Assembly (NCBI GenBank): GCA_937902945.1
Contig: CALEMD010000200.1
Span: 1-5,598, forward strand
Origin: an uncultured Erysipelotrichaceae bacterium
GTDB lineage: Bacteria > Bacillota_I > Bacilli_A > Erysipelotrichales > Erysipelotrichaceae
Reading direction: 5' to 3'
DNA: 5,598 bases
The translations under genes were made by a program, and so were the position numbers. This document shows, one piece after another, positions 4,577 to 5,598 of this stretch. Under the pieces are notes generated by a model. The model worked only from the letters and a program-made list of their open reading frames with translations. It searched no databases and was not told where the DNA came from. Within the stretch, counting starts at the first letter, position 1; each line of letters begins with the position of its first letter.

Positions 4577-4900
4577 ATGAAAATCAAAACAGGAGACAAA
4601 GTAAAGGTTGTCAGTGGACACTACAAGGGAACAATCGGCGAAGTTAAAGCCGTAAGCCCTAGCAAGAACAAGGTCATTGTTGAAGGAGTCAACATGATCA
4701 AGAAATCACTGAAGCCAACGCAGGCTAACCCAGAAGGCGGCATTACAGAGCATGAAGCTCCGATCAATGCTTCCAACGTCATGATTTATGATGGCAAGGG
4801 CAAGGTTGCATCCCGCGTCGGTTACAAGACTGATGCAAAAGGAAACAAAGTCCGTGTCTATAAGAAGAACGGAAACGAGATCAAAGGAGGCAAGAAGTAA
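4577..4900 (+). CDS. rplX: 50S ribosomal protein L24
   Basis: L24 is one of the assembly-initiator proteins of the 50S subunit and lies near the tunnel exit. The 107 residues match the family (100-110). The KOW motif is at residues 1-30 (MKIKTGDKVKVVSGHYKGTI, then GEVKAV), followed by the conserved VIVEGVNMIKKSLKPTQANPEGGI and EAPINASNVMIYD. The C-terminus is basic (KGNKVRVYKK, then GGKK). The start at 4577 is preferred over the in-frame ATG at 4535 because the family begins at MKIK and the SD is correctly placed. The stop TAA overlaps the rplE ATG by one base, and the rplE SD AAAGGAGG (4883-4890) lies in the codons for Lys-Gly-Gly. Confidence 0.97.
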   Translation: MKIKTGDKVKVVSGHYKGTIGEVKAVSPSKNKVIVEGVNMIKKSLKPTQANPEGGITEHEAPINASNVMIYDGKGKVASRVGYKTDAKGNKVRVYKKNGNEIKGGKK

Positions 4901-5451
4901 TGAACCGTCTATTGCAGAAATATAAAGAAACGGTAGCGCCTTCTCTGATTAAGCAGTTCGGCTATACAAGCCCAATGCAGTGCCCAAAATTGGAAAAGGT
5001 AGTCATCAACCTCGGTGTTGGCGATGCCATTGCCAATCCAAAACTGCTTGAAGAAGCAGCTGCTGAACTGACACAGATATCCGGACAGCATCCGGTTATT
5101 ACAAAGGCTAAGAAATCCATCGCTAACTTCAAATTAAGAGAAGGTATGCCAATTGGATGCAAGGTTACTCTTCGCGGCGAGAGAATGTATGAGTTCCTCG
5201 ATAAGCTGTTCAACATTTCCCTGGCCCGTGTTAGAGATTTCCATGGTGTAAGTGCAACTGCATTTGACGGCCGCGGCAACTATACGCTCGGTGTTAAAGA
5301 ACAGCTGATCTTCCCAGAAATTAACTTTGATAAGGTTGGAAAAGTACGCGGAATGGATATCGTTATCGTTACAACCGCAAACACGAATAAAGAAGCATAT
5401 GCATTGCTGAAAGAAATGGGCATGCCATTCAGCAAAGGCAAGGAGGACTAG
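4900..5451 (+). CDS. rplE: 50S ribosomal protein L5
   Basis: L5 binds 5S rRNA in the central protuberance and touches P-site tRNA and S13 (bridge B1b). The 183 residues are slightly above the usual 179-180. Signatures include PKLEKVVINLGVGDA (residues 29-43), VITKAKKSIANFKLREGMPIG (residues 66-86), RVRDFHGVSATAFDGRGNY and the FPEINFDKV segment near residues 140-148. The usual LPRVRDF reads LARVRDF here. The ATG overlaps the rplX stop (TAATG), with SD AAAGGAGG 9 bases upstream. The last codons encode SKGKED and contain the AAGGAGG of rpsN. Confidence 0.98.
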   Translation: MNRLLQKYKETVAPSLIKQFGYTSPMQCPKLEKVVINLGVGDAIANPKLLEEAAAELTQISGQHPVITKAKKSIANFKLREGMPIGCKVTLRGERMYEFLDKLFNISLARVRDFHGVSATAFDGRGNYTLGVKEQLIFPEINFDKVGKVRGMDIVIVTTANTNKEAYALLKEMGMPFSKGKED

Positions 5452-5454
5452 TAA

Positions 5455-5598
5455 ATGGCAAAGACATCGTTAAAGATCAGACAGGCTCGTCCTCAGAAGT
5501 TCTCTAGTCGTGAATATACACGCTGCGAGAGATGCGGACGTCCGCATTCTGTATTAAAGAAGTACAAGGTCTGCCGTATCTGCTTCCGTGAGCACATC
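5455..5598 (+). CDS. rpsN: 30S ribosomal protein S14, zinc-binding type, 3' truncated
   Basis: S14 is in the 30S head beside S19 and S3. This is the short zinc type (also called rpsZ): Cys24-X2-Cys27 in YTRCERCGRPHS and Cys40-X2-Cys43 in YKVCRICFRE form a complete four-cysteine zinc ribbon. The window ends exactly after codon 48 (FREHI); the family is 61 residues, so about 13 are missing. The start MAKTSLK fits the family, and SD AAGGAGG (5440-5446) lies 8 bases upstream inside rplE, leaving only 3 bases between genes. Bacteria with this form often keep a zinc-free S14 elsewhere under Zur control; that cannot be judged from this window. Confidence 0.97.
   Translation, partial: MAKTSLKIRQARPQKFSSREYTRCERCGRPHSVLKKYKVCRICFREHI

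Noticed and set aside
4216..4599. A 127-codon antisense frame opposite rplN, with other antisense frames of 60-110 codons elsewhere
   Set aside because: All mirror strongly conserved ribosomal genes, lack SD sites and have no family resemblance; they follow from codon use on the + strand.

Overview
The window is an internal slice of the bacterial S10-spc ribosomal protein operon. It reads on the + strand in the canonical order: rplD (5' truncated), rplW, rplB, rpsS, rplV, rpsC, rplP, rpmC, rpsQ, rplN, rplX, rplE and a zinc-type rpsN (3' truncated). Eleven genes are complete. No frameshift, mobile element, RNA gene, CRISPR array or non-ribosomal gene is visible, and no gene-free stretch reaches 300 bases.

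Organism: nearly every gene has a strong AGGAGG-type Shine-Dalgarno (SD) site. Spacing is very tight, S17 and L14 lie in one uninterrupted cluster, L4, L2, L22 and L16 have Bacillota-style sequences, and S14 is the short four-cysteine form. Together these point to a Bacillota (Firmicutes) bacterium of moderate GC. From memory the S3 and L14 sequences resemble Erysipelotrichia, but that placement is tentative. Many cysteines at unusual positions would fit an anaerobe.

Layout: junctions are short. Two genes overlap the preceding stop codon by one base (rplD/rplW and rplX/rplE), three gaps are 2-3 bases and the others 13-20 bases. The one exception is the 67-base rplW-rplB gap, which holds a small potential hairpin containing an unused GGAGG. 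At five junctions the SD of the next gene lies inside the last codons of the previous gene, which suggests translational coupling. No promoter or terminator is evident, so the whole window is probably one transcript. Products from L4 through L24 and L5 build the 50S subunit (exit tunnel: L4, L22, L23, L29; peptidyl-transferase region and central protuberance: L2, L16, L5). S19, S3 and S14 form part of the 30S head and S17 the 30S body.

No new system is present. The parts worth a second look are unusual versions of standard proteins. S19 carries a low-complexity tail with four Ala-Pro-Ala-Ala units. S3 carries an Arg-rich and then Ala/Pro-rich tail, a 9-base tandem duplication that lengthens and breaks the GXXG loop of its KH domain, and an Ile where E. 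coli has the helicase-implicated Arg132. L22 has lost two tunnel-hairpin arginines. The E. coli comparisons use sequences recalled from memory and aligned by eye.
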